Source of the DNA: Alphaproteobacteria bacterium
GTDB taxonomy: Bacteria; Pseudomonadota; Alphaproteobacteria; ATCC43930; CGMCC-115725
DNA: 42,782 bases
Direction: 5' to 3'
Assembly (NCBI GenBank): GCA_021325525.1
Contig: JAJPHB010000006.1
Location: 1 to 42,782, forward strand
Part shown: positions 15,831 to 23,253 of the stretch, one piece after another
Position numbering within the stretch: the stretch's first letter is position 1
Layout: each line of letters opens with the position of its first letter
The notes under the pieces: generated by a model
Told to the model about the DNA's origin: nothing
Seen by the model: the letters and a program-made list of their open reading frames with translations, nothing else
Database searches by the model: none
Position numbers and translations under genes: made by a program

Positions 15831-15873
15831 AACCTATACGTTGGGCATGGGTTTGTCAAATATAATATCGCCC
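15831..15873 (-). repeat. Right inverted end of the element
   Basis: This is the partner of 13554-13595. Read on the minus strand it starts GGGCGATATTATATTTGACA and ends GTATAGGTT, seven bases before the transposase ATG. One extra C separates the GGG from the GATATTATA block compared with the left end. Confidence 0.6.
15833..15859 (-). promoter_or_regulatory. Putative transposase/toxin-antitoxin promoter inside the right end
   Basis: On the minus strand a perfect -35 TTGACA (15859-15854) is followed 15 bases later by TATAGG (15838-15833), a plausible -10. Transcription would begin almost at the ATG (15824), giving a very short leader. The spacer is shorter than the usual 17, so strength is uncertain. 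Terminal promoters like this commonly drive IS transposase genes. Confidence 0.45.
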
Positions 15874-15880
15874 TTTTTTT
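15874..15880. repeat. Right direct repeat (putative target-site duplication)
   Basis: The second copy of the seven-T tract is followed by GGGGGGC. Together with 13547-13553 it flanks the inverted ends in direct orientation. Confidence 0.5.
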
Positions 15881-15953
15881 GGGGGGCTGCACGACGCATG
15901 GCGCCATGCAACGCGCAGCCGTCAGTGGCCGTTCCTCGGAATAGGGTACCAGT

Positions 15954-16344
15954 TTGGAGGAAACGATCTCGCTGCAGCTTCCCCTCATCCTCGCCGGCGT
16001 TCTGTTGGTCGGCTCTCCCGGCTCTGGCAGTACCGGGCCGCCTTCTGATCTGTCGCCCGGCGTGTCCGCCAGTCACGCGGTGGCGTTTTCCGCCGCCGCC
16101 GGTTCCATTCTGGGCGCAGCGGCGAGCAGCAATGAGATCGCCACCGAATCGCGTCCTCGCCGCGACCGACAAGGCCTCGGCCATCGTCACGCAGATGGCG
16201 GCCGATGACGGCGACATCGACTCGGCGCGGCAGACCTTCATGAAGAACGCCACGGCCGGCAAAGACGCGGTGCAGAGCGGGCGTGCCGATTGCGGCACGG
16301 TAGAAGCGTCGCTGACGCGGCTGGAGCAGATCGAGCAGGAATAG
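15954..16344 (+). pseudogene. Frameshifted remnant of a small secreted protein
   Basis: From TTG 15954 one frame gives a hydrophobic signal-like start (LPLILAGVLLVGS) and an alanine/serine-rich stretch to about 16140. The protein-like pattern then continues in another frame from about 16146 (LAATDKASAIVTQMAADDG ... ASLTRLEQIEQE) to the stop at 16344. Neither half alone looks like a whole gene; a one-base indel near 16140-16150 would join them. GGAGG lies inside the first codons, so the true start may be elsewhere. I do not recognise the family. This segment lies just outside the mobile element. Confidence 0.35.
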
Positions 16345-16464
16345 CCGTCGGCAACGCGGTAGCGGATGTTCGGCCCCAGGATGGGCCGGGCATTTGCGTG
16401 TCCGCCGGAACCAGTTCGGAAAACCGTTGTTGGGTGGGTGACGCTTTTCACCGACGGATTTCCG

Positions 16465-16638
16465 ATGCAGGACGAAAAATTCGACCGGTGGATCGCGATC
16501 GCGGGCTTCATCGCGCTCGCCGTTATCGTCTCGACCGAGGCCTACGGATTGAGCCGGTCTTACGACGCTGCCAATGTTCCCGATTACCGCAAGCCGACGA
16601 TTTCCGTGCTGAACGCCCTCTTCGACCACGCCCGCTGA
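16465..16638 (+). CDS. Small single-pass membrane protein, 57 aa
   Basis: Starting at ATG 16465 (MQDEKFDRWIAIAGFIALAV) the product has one membrane helix, about residues 9-26, and a short polar C-terminal tail ending LNALFDHAR. The frame is open upstream to 16366, but that part looks non-coding (proline/arginine-rich shadow). I do not recognise it. It is convergent with hpnH, 34 bases away. Codon use matches the chromosomal background better than the island does. Confidence 0.5.
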   Translation: MQDEKFDRWIAIAGFIALAVIVSTEAYGLSRSYDAANVPDYRKPTISVLNALFDHAR

Positions 16639-16672
16639 GGGGAATCCGGCCGTGGCGGCGCGCGGCTGAGCG

Positions 16673-17794
16673 TCAGCCCGCCTTTTGGTGCCTGATTCGT
16701 TCGAGCGCCTGCTCGACATGGCGCGAGAACACGTATTCGGCGGGACGCTGATTTTCGAGCGGGATCTCCGGCGCCATCTCGCCCTCGGTCCGCACACCGT
16801 TGAGGGCCACGGCGAGCGCTTTCAGCGGGTGCTTCACGGAATCGACGACCGCCGTCGCCTCATAGCCGCTATGCACCATGCAATTGGCGCATTTCTCGTA
16901 ATTGCCGGTGCCGTAGGCGTCCCAGTCGGTTTCCTCCATCAGCTCCTTGAAGGTCTTCGCATAGCCCTCGCCGAGGAGATAGCAGGGCCGCTGCCAACCG
17001 AAGTAGTTGCGCGTCGGATTGCCCCAGGGTGTGCAGCGATATTCCTGATTGCCGGCGAGAAAGTCGAGGAACAGCGATGACTGGCTGAAGGACCAGTCCG
17101 AATCCCTGCCGCGGCGGAAAATTTCGCGGAAGAGCTCCTTGGTCTTGCGCCGGCTGAGGAAATGCTGCTGGTCCGGGGCGCGCTCATAGGCATAGCCAGG
17201 CGAGACGGTCATGCCGTCGACGCCGAGCGCCATGACCTCATCGAAGAAGCGGGCATAGCGCTCGGGATCGGCGCCGTCGAAGAGCGTGCAGTTGATGTTG
17301 ACGCGGAAGCCGCGCTCCTTCGCCAGTTTGAGCGCCTCGACCGCGCGGTCATAGACCCCCTCCTGGCAGACGGACCGGTCGTGATCGGCGCGGTCGCCGT
17401 CGAGATGGACCGACCAGATGAAGAAGGGATCGGGCTCGAAGAGGTCGATCTTCTTCTCGAGCAGCAGCGCATTCGTGCAGAGATAGACGAATTTCTTGCG
17501 GGCGATGATGCCCTCGACGATCTGATCGATCTCGCGGTGGAGGAGGGGCTCGCCGCCGGCGATCGAGACCACCGGCGCCCCGCATTCATCGACGGCTTCG
17601 AGGCATTCGGCGACCGTGAGGCGCTGGTTGAGGATTTCCGCCGGATAATCGATCTTGCCGCAGCCGGCGCAGGCGAGATTGCAGCGGAACAAAGGCTCCA
17701 GCATGAGGACGAGCGGGTAGCGCTTGACGCCCTTCAAATGCATTTTCGCGACATAGGCGCCGACACGAAGCTTCTGGTGCAAGGGAACGGCCAA
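16673..17794 (-). CDS. hpnH: Adenosylhopane synthase HpnH (radical SAM)
   Basis: A 373-aa radical SAM enzyme with the cluster-binding CNLACAGC (Cys38, Cys42, Cys45), the glycine-rich SIAGGEPLLH and a C-terminal SPASM-like cysteine set (CTPWGN, CYLLGEGYAKTF, CANCMVHSGYEATAV). HpnH attaches the 5'-deoxyadenosyl group to diploptene to form adenosylhopane, the first step of C35 hopanoid side-chain synthesis. It starts 11 bases after ispH on the minus strand, so the two form an operon. It is encoded against the direction of hpnA-G. Confidence 0.95.
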   Translation of the reverse strand: MAVPLHQKLRVGAYVAKMHLKGVKRYPLVLMLEPLFRCNLACAGCGKIDYPAEILNQRLTVAECLEAVDECGAPVVSIAGGEPLLHREIDQIVEGIIARKKFVYLCTNALLLEKKIDLFEPDPFFIWSVHLDGDRADHDRSVCQEGVYDRAVEALKLAKERGFRVNINCTLFDGADPERYARFFDEVMALGVDGMTVSPGYAYERAPDQQHFLSRRKTKELFREIFRRGRDSDWSFSQSSLFLDFLAGNQEYRCTPWGNPTRNYFGWQRPCYLLGEGYAKTFKELMEETDWDAYGTGNYEKCANCMVHSGYEATAVVDSVKHPLKALAVALNGVRTEGEMAPEIPLENQRPAEYVFSRHVEQALERIRHQKAG

Positions 17795-17805
17795 GGAGAC
17801 CCCCT

Positions 17806-18759
17806 TTATGGCTGCATCTGGCGGGACGAGCGGTCGGCGTCGGCAAGCTCGGGCGGCATGCGGAAGCGGACATTTTCGGTAACGCCGGGGAGCACTGTCA
17901 ACTCCACCTCACCGAGTTCGCGCAGGCGGGCGATGACGCCCTGCACGAGCTCCTCGGGCGCCGAGGCCCCGGCGGTGATGCCGACAGATTGCGCCGCGGC
18001 CAGCCAGCGAATATCGAGCGCCTTCGCATCCTCGATGAGGTAGCTCGGAACGCCGTGCTCGGCCGCGATCTCGCGCAGCCGGTTGGAATTGGAGCTGTTG
18101 GGCGCGCCGACGACGAGCACCACATCGACGAGGCGCGCGAGCTCGCGCGCGGCGCGCTGCCGGTTCTGCGTCGCGTAGCAGATGTCCTTGGTATCGGGGC
18201 CGACGATCGCCGGGAAGCGCGCCTTCAGCGCGTCGATGACCGAGCGCGTATCGTCGACGGACAGCGTCGTCTGCGTGATGAAGGCGAGCTTTTCCGGGTC
18301 GGCGACTTCGAGGCCAGCCACCTCCTCCGGTTTCGAGATCAGATGGACGCGGCCGCTGATGCGGCCCATCGTCCCTTCGATCTCGGGATGCCCGGCATGG
18401 CCGATCAGGATGATCTCGCGCCCCTGGTTGGCATAACGCTGCCCCTCGCTGTGCACCTTGGAGACGAGAGGGCAGGTGGCGTCGATGACGGGAAGGCCGC
18501 GCTCCTCGGCGGCGTTCTCGACCGTGCTCGAGACGCCGTGAGCGCTGAAGATGGTGACGCTGCCCGGCGGAATCTCTTCGAGATCGTCGACGAAATGCGC
18601 GCCCTTTGCCCGCAGCCGGTCGACGACGTGGCGGTTGTGCACGATTTCATGCCGCACATAGATGGGCGGTCCATACTTCTCGAGCGCGCGCTCGACGATC
18701 TCGATCGCGCGTTCCACCCCCGCGCAAAAGCCGCGGGGCTGAGCCAGGACCACTCTCAT
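17806..18759 (-). CDS. ispH: 4-hydroxy-3-methylbut-2-enyl diphosphate reductase IspH (LytB)
   Basis: The 317-aa product begins [18 protein letters not shown]; Cys12 is the first of three iron-sulfur ligands. [12 protein letters not shown] carries the second cysteine and [13 protein letters not shown] the third. [11 protein letters not shown] and [13 protein letters not shown] complete the active site. It makes IPP and DMAPP in the last step of the MEP pathway and so supplies the hopanoid route. The frame is open further upstream, but ATG 18759 with AGAGGC before it matches the family N terminus. The 177-base divergent gap to hpnM probably holds promoters for both directions. Confidence 0.95.
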   Translation of the reverse strand: MRVVLAQPRGFCAGVERAIEIVERALEKYGPPIYVRHEIVHNRHVVDRLRAKGAHFVDDLEEIPPGSVTIFSAHGVSSTVENAAEERGLPVIDATCPLVSKVHSEGQRYANQGREIILIGHAGHPEIEGTMGRISGRVHLISKPEEVAGLEVADPEKLAFITQTTLSVDDTRSVIDALKARFPAIVGPDTKDICYATQNRQRAARELARLVDVVLVVGAPNSSNSNRLREIAAEHGVPSYLIEDAKALDIRWLAAAQSVGITAGASAPEELVQGVIARLRELGEVELTVLPGVTENVRFRMPPELADADRSSRQMQP

Positions 18760-18936
18760 CACTTGCCTCTCGCGCCGCTGTGGGGACCCGATCTGGCGAA
18801 CGCCGCTTCTTATCGCAAAACCTAAACGCTCGCCACTCAATTGCGGCGCGCCCGGCCAACGCAACAGTCCGCCCGGCGCAAAAGCGAAGCGACCGCCCTT
18901 GACCGCGCGGCCCCGTTCATGGGAAGGGATTTCCCC

Positions 18937-19554
18937 ATGCTGAACATGATCCGACGCGTCGCCCCTGCCGCGGCATTATTGAGCTTCATTCTCCTTTTAA
19001 CGCCGATACGCGCCGCCGAGTTGCAACCCGTTGCCGTGGTGCAGAATTTCTACGATGCCCTGCTCGCCGTTATGAAAGAGGGGCGTTCTCTCGGCTTCGA
19101 CGGGCGCTACCAGAAATTGAAGCCGGCCCTGTCGGCCGCCTTCGACCTGCCGCTGATGGCGCGGCTGAGCATCGGCCAGCAATGGCAGAACCTCGCGGCG
19201 TCGCAGCAGGCAGCGCTGACCGCCGCCTTCGGCGAATACACCTATTCGACCTATGCGAGCCGCTTCGACGATTATTCCGGCGAGCGTTTCGAAGTGCTGC
19301 CGCAGACGACGCCCGCCGCAGGCGGCGTCATCGTCCAGACCAGGCTGATCAAGGGCGACGGCGAGCCCATAACGCTCAATTATTTGATGCGGCAGGACGG
19401 TCAGCGCTGGCAGATCATCGACGTGTTCCTCAGCGGAACGGTGAGCGAGCTGGCGACGCGGCGCTCGGAGTTCACATCAGTCTTGCGCCGCGAGGGGCCG
19501 GATGGGCTCATTCGCCTGCTGGCAAAGCGCGCCTCCGCGCTCAGAACCTCGTGA
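18937..19554 (+). CDS. hpnM: Hopanoid-associated periplasmic protein HpnM (MlaC/Ttg2D family)
   Basis: A 205-aa protein with a signal peptide (about 1-24, ending IRAAELQ) and the MlaC/toluene-tolerance domain: [47 protein letters not shown] and [22 protein letters not shown]. The family carries lipids across the periplasm; HpnM is the version tied to hopanoid loci. GGGAAGGG is placed 8 bases before ATG 18937, so I prefer it to ATG 18919. It is convergent with mlaA, whose end is 6 bases away, grouping two parts of one lipid-transport route. Confidence 0.9.
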   Translation: MLNMIRRVAPAAALLSFILLLTPIRAAELQPVAVVQNFYDALLAVMKEGRSLGFDGRYQKLKPALSAAFDLPLMARLSIGQQWQNLAASQQAALTAAFGEYTYSTYASRFDDYSGERFEVLPQTTPAAGGVIVQTRLIKGDGEPITLNYLMRQDGQRWQIIDVFLSGTVSELATRRSEFTSVLRREGPDGLIRLLAKRASALRTS

Positions 19555-19560
19555 GCCGGC

Positions 19561-20385
19561 TCAAGGGCTTTTGACGGCGGGGGGCGACGCTTTCGCCGGG
19601 TCCTGGTAGAGCTCGTTCTCGATGGCGGGGACGAGGGGCGGGGCGGCGAGGAAGTCGCTGTGCGTGCCGGACAGCTCCTGCGCCCGGTGCTGGCGCCACA
19701 GGCTGCGCAATTCCGCATAGAAATCGACCGAGGTCTTCTCGATTTCCTCGAGCTCGGGGATCGCCTGCGCGCGCTGGTCGACTCCGTCTGTGACGAAGCG
19801 CGCCTCGTTCATTTCCTTGATGTGCTCGCGCCGGGCGACGTAGCGGAAGGGATCGATATACCCATCGACGCCTTCGCCGATCGCATCGCGCGGGTCGGAG
19901 GGGCCGAGCAGCGGCAGGACGAGGTAGGGGCCTTCGGGCACTCCCCAGCTCCACAGCGTCTGCCCGAAATCGCCGGTTTGCTCGGGAAATCCCCAGCCGG
20001 TCGCCACATCGAAGATGCCGGCAAGGCCGAGCGTGGTGTTGATCGAGAACCGCGCCGCGGTCGTCCCCGCGCGCTGCAACTCGCCTTGCAGCATGTTGTT
20101 GGCAAAGACGATCGGCTGGTTGAGATTGTGCAGCACGTGGCGGATGCCGGTGCGGACGGGGTCCGGCAGAACCGTGCGGTAAAGCAGCGCGATATTCTTG
20201 ATGAGCAGCCCATCGAGAATGCGATTGAACTCGAAGGTCGTCCGGTTGAGCGGTTCGAGGGGATCGTTCGCCTCCTCGAAGGCCGCCCGCGCCGCGGGGT
20301 CGGTCGGCACGCTCGCGCAGCCTGCCATGAGGCTGGCCGCGCCGAAGACGATCGAGGCGCATAACGCTCGGGATGATCGGCGCAC
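19561..20385 (-). CDS. mlaA: MlaA/VacJ outer-membrane lipoprotein
   Basis: The 274-aa product has a lipoprotein signal peptide with lipobox LMAGC (Cys23) and the VacJ domain: EEANDPLEPLNRTTFEFN, LNQPIVFANNMLQGE, RFSINTTLGLAGIFDVA, FGQTLWSWGVPEGPYLVLPLLGPSDPRD. MlaA sits in the outer membrane and passes lipids to or from the periplasmic MlaC-type carrier, here most likely HpnM. The start is GTG. A proline-rich tail after residue 240 is variable in the family. A 187-base divergent gap separates it from hpnI. Confidence 0.93.
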   Translation of the reverse strand: MRRSSRALCASIVFGAASLMAGCASVPTDPAARAAFEEANDPLEPLNRTTFEFNRILDGLLIKNIALLYRTVLPDPVRTGIRHVLHNLNQPIVFANNMLQGELQRAGTTAARFSINTTLGLAGIFDVATGWGFPEQTGDFGQTLWSWGVPEGPYLVLPLLGPSDPRDAIGEGVDGYIDPFRYVARREHIKEMNEARFVTDGVDQRAQAIPELEEIEKTSVDFYAELRSLWRQHRAQELSGTHSDFLAAPPLVPAIENELYQDPAKASPPAVKSP

Positions 20386-20572
20386 CTGTCTCTTTCCGCG
20401 GTAATGTGCCTGCGACCCGACCGATCGGCCCCGGGCGCGCTATGGTTGACAAACGCGGAAGGCAAAGGCAACAGAAATTGCCTGACGGAATCTTGAGCGC
20501 GCCCGCTTCTGCATCGCCGGCTGAGGCGGCGGTGGCTGGCCGGATCGGCCGAAAGCGGGGAGCCGGCCAGCC

Positions 20573-21718
20573 ATGGTGATCATCGTCGCCGGATTGCTCG
20601 CGGCGAGCATCGCCGGATGCGTTTATCTTCTGGCCGCGACCATCGCGGTGCGGCGCTTCGTGCGGCGGCGCGCGCCGGCGGCCGCGGCCTCGCCCGTCGG
20701 CGTCAGCATCCTGAAGCCGCTCCATGGCGAGGAGCCGCGGCTTTATGACAATCTGCTCTCCTTCTGCCGGCAGAATCACGCGAATGTGCAGATCGTGTTC
20801 GGGGTCCGCGATCCTGCCGACTCGGCGATCCCGGTCGTGCGCCGGCTCATCGCCGATTGCCCAGGACAGGATCTCGCCCTCGTGATCGATCCGGCCATCT
20901 CGGGTTCGAACCTAAAAGTCTCCAATCTCGAGAACATGCTCGGCAAGGCGAAGCACCCGGTTCTGGTGATCGCCGACAGCGATATGGAGGTGGGGCCGGA
21001 TTATCTTGGGGCGATCACGCCGCCGCTGGCCGAGGATGGCGTCGGCCTCGTCACCTGCCTTTATCGCGGCCGCCCGATTCCGGGCCTCGCCGCACGGCTC
21101 GGCGCCCTCTGGGTCAATCACGGCTTCCTGCCCTCGGCGCTGGTCGGCGAATGGCTGCGGCCCGGCAATGCCTGCTTCGGCGCCACCATGGCCTTGCGGC
21201 GATCGACGCTCGATGCGATCGGCGGCTTCGCGCCGCTGCGCGACCGTCTTGCCGATGATTACGCCCTGGGCGAGGCGGTCCGCCGCCTCGGCAAGCGCGT
21301 CGTCCTCTCGCCCTACCTCGTCGATACTGTCGTGGCCGAGGCGAGCTTTCCGGCGCTTCTGCGCCACGAGCTGCGCTGGACGCGCACCATTCGCGCGATC
21401 GCCCCTTTGGGCTTTGCCGCGTCCTTCATCACGCATCCGGTCGCGCTGGCCGCCTTGGCTGCGGCTGTCGACGCCTTCGCCGCGCCGAGCCTCGCGGTGC
21501 TCGCGTCGGCGCTCGCCTGTCGGCACCTGACGGTGCGGCTTGTCGACCGGGCGCTCGGCCTGCCGCCGAGCCCGGCCTGGCTCGTTCCGCTGCGCGATTT
21601 GTTGTCCTTCGCGGTGTTTGTCGTTAGCTTCTGCGGCAATACCGTGGCGTGGCGGGAACGGAGCTTTCGCGTCGATGCGGAGGGCCGGCTCGTGAGCAAT
21701 GGAGACGCAAGCGCATGA
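20573..21718 (+). CDS. hpnI: Hopanoid glycosyltransferase HpnI
   Basis: A 381-aa ceramide-glucosyltransferase-like GT2 enzyme. It has an N-terminal membrane helix (2-26), VSILKPLHGEEPRLYDNLLSF, the DxD-type ADSDME, ADDYALGEAVRRLG and the HELRWTRTIR acceptor motif, then C-terminal membrane segments. HpnI transfers N-acetylglucosamine to bacteriohopanetetrol, as known from work on Burkholderia and others. TTGACA at 20446 in the upstream gap is a possible -35, with only a weak -10. The stop overlaps hpnJ as ATGA. The deacetylase gene hpnK, often adjacent, is absent here. Confidence 0.9.
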   Translation: MVIIVAGLLAASIAGCVYLLAATIAVRRFVRRRAPAAAASPVGVSILKPLHGEEPRLYDNLLSFCRQNHANVQIVFGVRDPADSAIPVVRRLIADCPGQDLALVIDPAISGSNLKVSNLENMLGKAKHPVLVIADSDMEVGPDYLGAITPPLAEDGVGLVTCLYRGRPIPGLAARLGALWVNHGFLPSALVGEWLRPGNACFGATMALRRSTLDAIGGFAPLRDRLADDYALGEAVRRLGKRVVLSPYLVDTVVAEASFPALLRHELRWTRTIRAIAPLGFAASFITHPVALAALAAAVDAFAAPSLAVLASALACRHLTVRLVDRALGLPPSPAWLVPLRDLLSFAVFVVSFCGNTVAWRERSFRVDAEGRLVSNGDASA

Positions 21719-23142
21719 TGAAGACGCTGTTCCTGCAACCGCCTTCTTTCGACGGTTTCGACGGCGGCGCCGGTTCGCGCTATCAGGCGCGCCGGGAGAT
21801 CCGCTCCTTCTGGTACCCGACCTGGCTGGCGCAGCCCGCCGCGCTCGTCCCGAACAGCCGGCTCATCGACGCGCCCCCCGCCGGCATCAAGCTCGATGCC
21901 ATCCTGCCGCTCGCCAAGGATTACGAGCTGCTCATCATTCACACCTCGACGCCGTCCTTCGCCTCGGACGCGCGCGTCGCGGCGGCGATGAAGGACGAGA
22001 ACCCGCATCTCCGAATCGGCTTCGTCGGCGCCAAGGTGGCGGTCGAACCCGCGGAAAGCCTCGCCGCGGCGCCGGCGATCGATTTCGTCGCGCGCAACGA
22101 GTTCGACTTCACGATCCAGGAGATCGCGGAGGGGTTGCCTTTCGACAAGGTGGACGGCATCAGCTACCGCGATGCGGCAGGCGGCTTCACTCACAATCGC
22201 GACCGCGCCATCCTCGAGGACATGGACCGCCTGCCCTTCGTCACCGAGGTCTACAAGCGAGACCTCAAGATCGAGAACTACTTCATCGGCTATCTGAAGC
22301 ACCCCTACGTCTCGCTTTATACGGGACGCGGCTGCAAGTCGCGTTGCACCTTCTGCCTGTGGCCGCAGACGGTCGGCGGCCACCGCTACCGCGTCCGCAG
22401 CCCCGGCCATGTCGCCGAGGAGATCGCGCTCGCCAAGCGCTATTTCCCCCAAGCCCGCGAGTTCTTCTTCGACGACGACACCTTCACCGACAATCTGCCG
22501 CGCGCCGAGGCGATCGCCAAGGAACTCGGCCGGCTCGGCGTCACCTGGTCCTGCAACGCCAAGGCGAACGTGCCGCGCGAGACCCTGAAGGTCCTGCGCG
22601 ACAACGGCCTGCGTCTTCTCCTCGTCGGCTACGAATCCGGCAACCAGCAGATCCTGCACAACATCAAGAAGGGAATGCGGATCGAGGTGGCGAAGCGCTT
22701 CACCAAGGATTGTCACGAGCTCGGCATTACCATCCACGGCACCTTCATTCTCGGCCTTCCGGGCGAGACCAAGGAGACGATCGAGGAGACGATCCGCTTT
22801 GCCACCGAGATCAACCCGCACACCATCCAGGTGTCGCTGGCGGCGCCCTATCCCGGCACTTTCCTGCACAAGCAGGCGGTGGAGAATGGCTGGCTCGACG
22901 CGGCGCATGCCGAGCTCATCGACGAGCACGGAGTGCAGATCGCGCCTCTCAACTACCCGCACCTCTCGCATAGCGAGATCTTCGATTCCGTCGAGGTCTT
23001 CTATAAGCGCTTCTATTTCCGCGCCGGGAAGATCGCCTCGATCGTCAACGAGATGGTGCGCAGCCCGCAAATGATGAAGCGGCGCCTGCGCGAGGGGATC
23101 GAGTTCTTCCACTTCCTGCGCGAACGGCAGATGGCGAGCTGA
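21715..23142 (+). CDS. hpnJ: HpnJ, B12-binding radical SAM enzyme of hopanoid cyclitol formation
   Basis: A 475-aa protein with an N-terminal cobalamin-binding-like domain (about 1-150: KTLFLQPPSFDGFDGG, then LIIHTSTPSF) and a radical SAM core with CKSRCTFC (Cys207, Cys211, Cys214). It also has FFFDDDTFTDN, VGYESGNQQIL and GTFILGLPGETKETIEET. HpnJ is implicated in turning the glucosaminyl side chain into the cyclitol ether. The start overlaps hpnI by 4 bases (ATGA); the following ATG at 21718 is equally possible. It is convergent with hpnN. Confidence 0.93.
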   Translation: MMKTLFLQPPSFDGFDGGAGSRYQARREIRSFWYPTWLAQPAALVPNSRLIDAPPAGIKLDAILPLAKDYELLIIHTSTPSFASDARVAAAMKDENPHLRIGFVGAKVAVEPAESLAAAPAIDFVARNEFDFTIQEIAEGLPFDKVDGISYRDAAGGFTHNRDRAILEDMDRLPFVTEVYKRDLKIENYFIGYLKHPYVSLYTGRGCKSRCTFCLWPQTVGGHRYRVRSPGHVAEEIALAKRYFPQAREFFFDDDTFTDNLPRAEAIAKELGRLGVTWSCNAKANVPRETLKVLRDNGLRLLLVGYESGNQQILHNIKKGMRIEVAKRFTKDCHELGITIHGTFILGLPGETKETIEETIRFATEINPHTIQVSLAAPYPGTFLHKQAVENGWLDAAHAELIDEHGVQIAPLNYPHLSHSEIFDSVEVFYKRFYFRAGKIASIVNEMVRSPQMMKRRLREGIEFFHFLRERQMAS

Positions 23143-23158
23143 AGCGCGGCTCGCCGGC

Positions 23159-23204
23159 GTCATCGCGAGTCCGCCGTCATCGCGAGCAAAGCGAAGCGAT
23201 CCAG
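23159..23204. repeat. Interspersed palindromic-type repeat (GTCATCGCGAG unit)
   Basis: GTCATCGCGAG occurs at 23159-23169 and 23176-23186. The second copy continues into CAAAGCGAAGCGATCCAG. This resembles the GTCATTGCGAGC...GAAGCAATCCAG interspersed repeats common in proteobacterial intergenic DNA. It lies between the convergent ends of hpnJ and hpnN. Copy number elsewhere in the genome would confirm it. Confidence 0.6.
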
Positions 23205-23234
23205 GTGCGGAGCTCGGATAGCGTCGCTCCGCAC
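23205..23234. terminator. Hairpin between convergent hpnJ and hpnN
   Basis: GTGCGGAGC (23205-23213) and GCTCCGCAC (23226-23234) form a perfect 9-bp stem with a 12-nt loop, followed by CTTTCGC. There is no long T-tract, so it may act as a weak bidirectional terminator or an mRNA end stabiliser. Confidence 0.5.
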
Positions 23235-23253
23235 CTTTCGCAATTGAAGCACC

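Larger units (their letters stand above)
13554..15873. mobile_element. Decayed IS1595-like element with passenger genes
   Basis: The 2.3-kb segment is bounded by imperfect inverted repeats (13554-13595 and 15831-15873) and flanking T7 direct repeats. It contains an IS1595-type transposase gene with an internal deletion, a VapBC45-like toxin-antitoxin pair, a 60-aa gene and, in opposite orientation, a 72-aa gene. Base composition is clearly more AT-rich than the surroundings. The transposase, toxin-antitoxin and 60-aa genes run as one tightly packed unit from a promoter in the right end. The element interrupts the interval between hpnG and hpnH. The boundaries are my inference. It could also be a fusion of an IS remnant with an independent TA island. 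Confidence 0.6.

Noticed and set aside
13557-15869. The two similar 39-bp blocks as merely two related promoters
   Set aside because: Similarity extends over spacer and upstream bases, the outer ends share GGG, and direct repeats flank both. The reading is kept only as the alternative.
15315-15944. Plus-strand frame opposite the transposase remnant
   Set aside because: Shadow of the IS1595 transposase, whose zinc ribbon and DET motif are clear on the minus strand.
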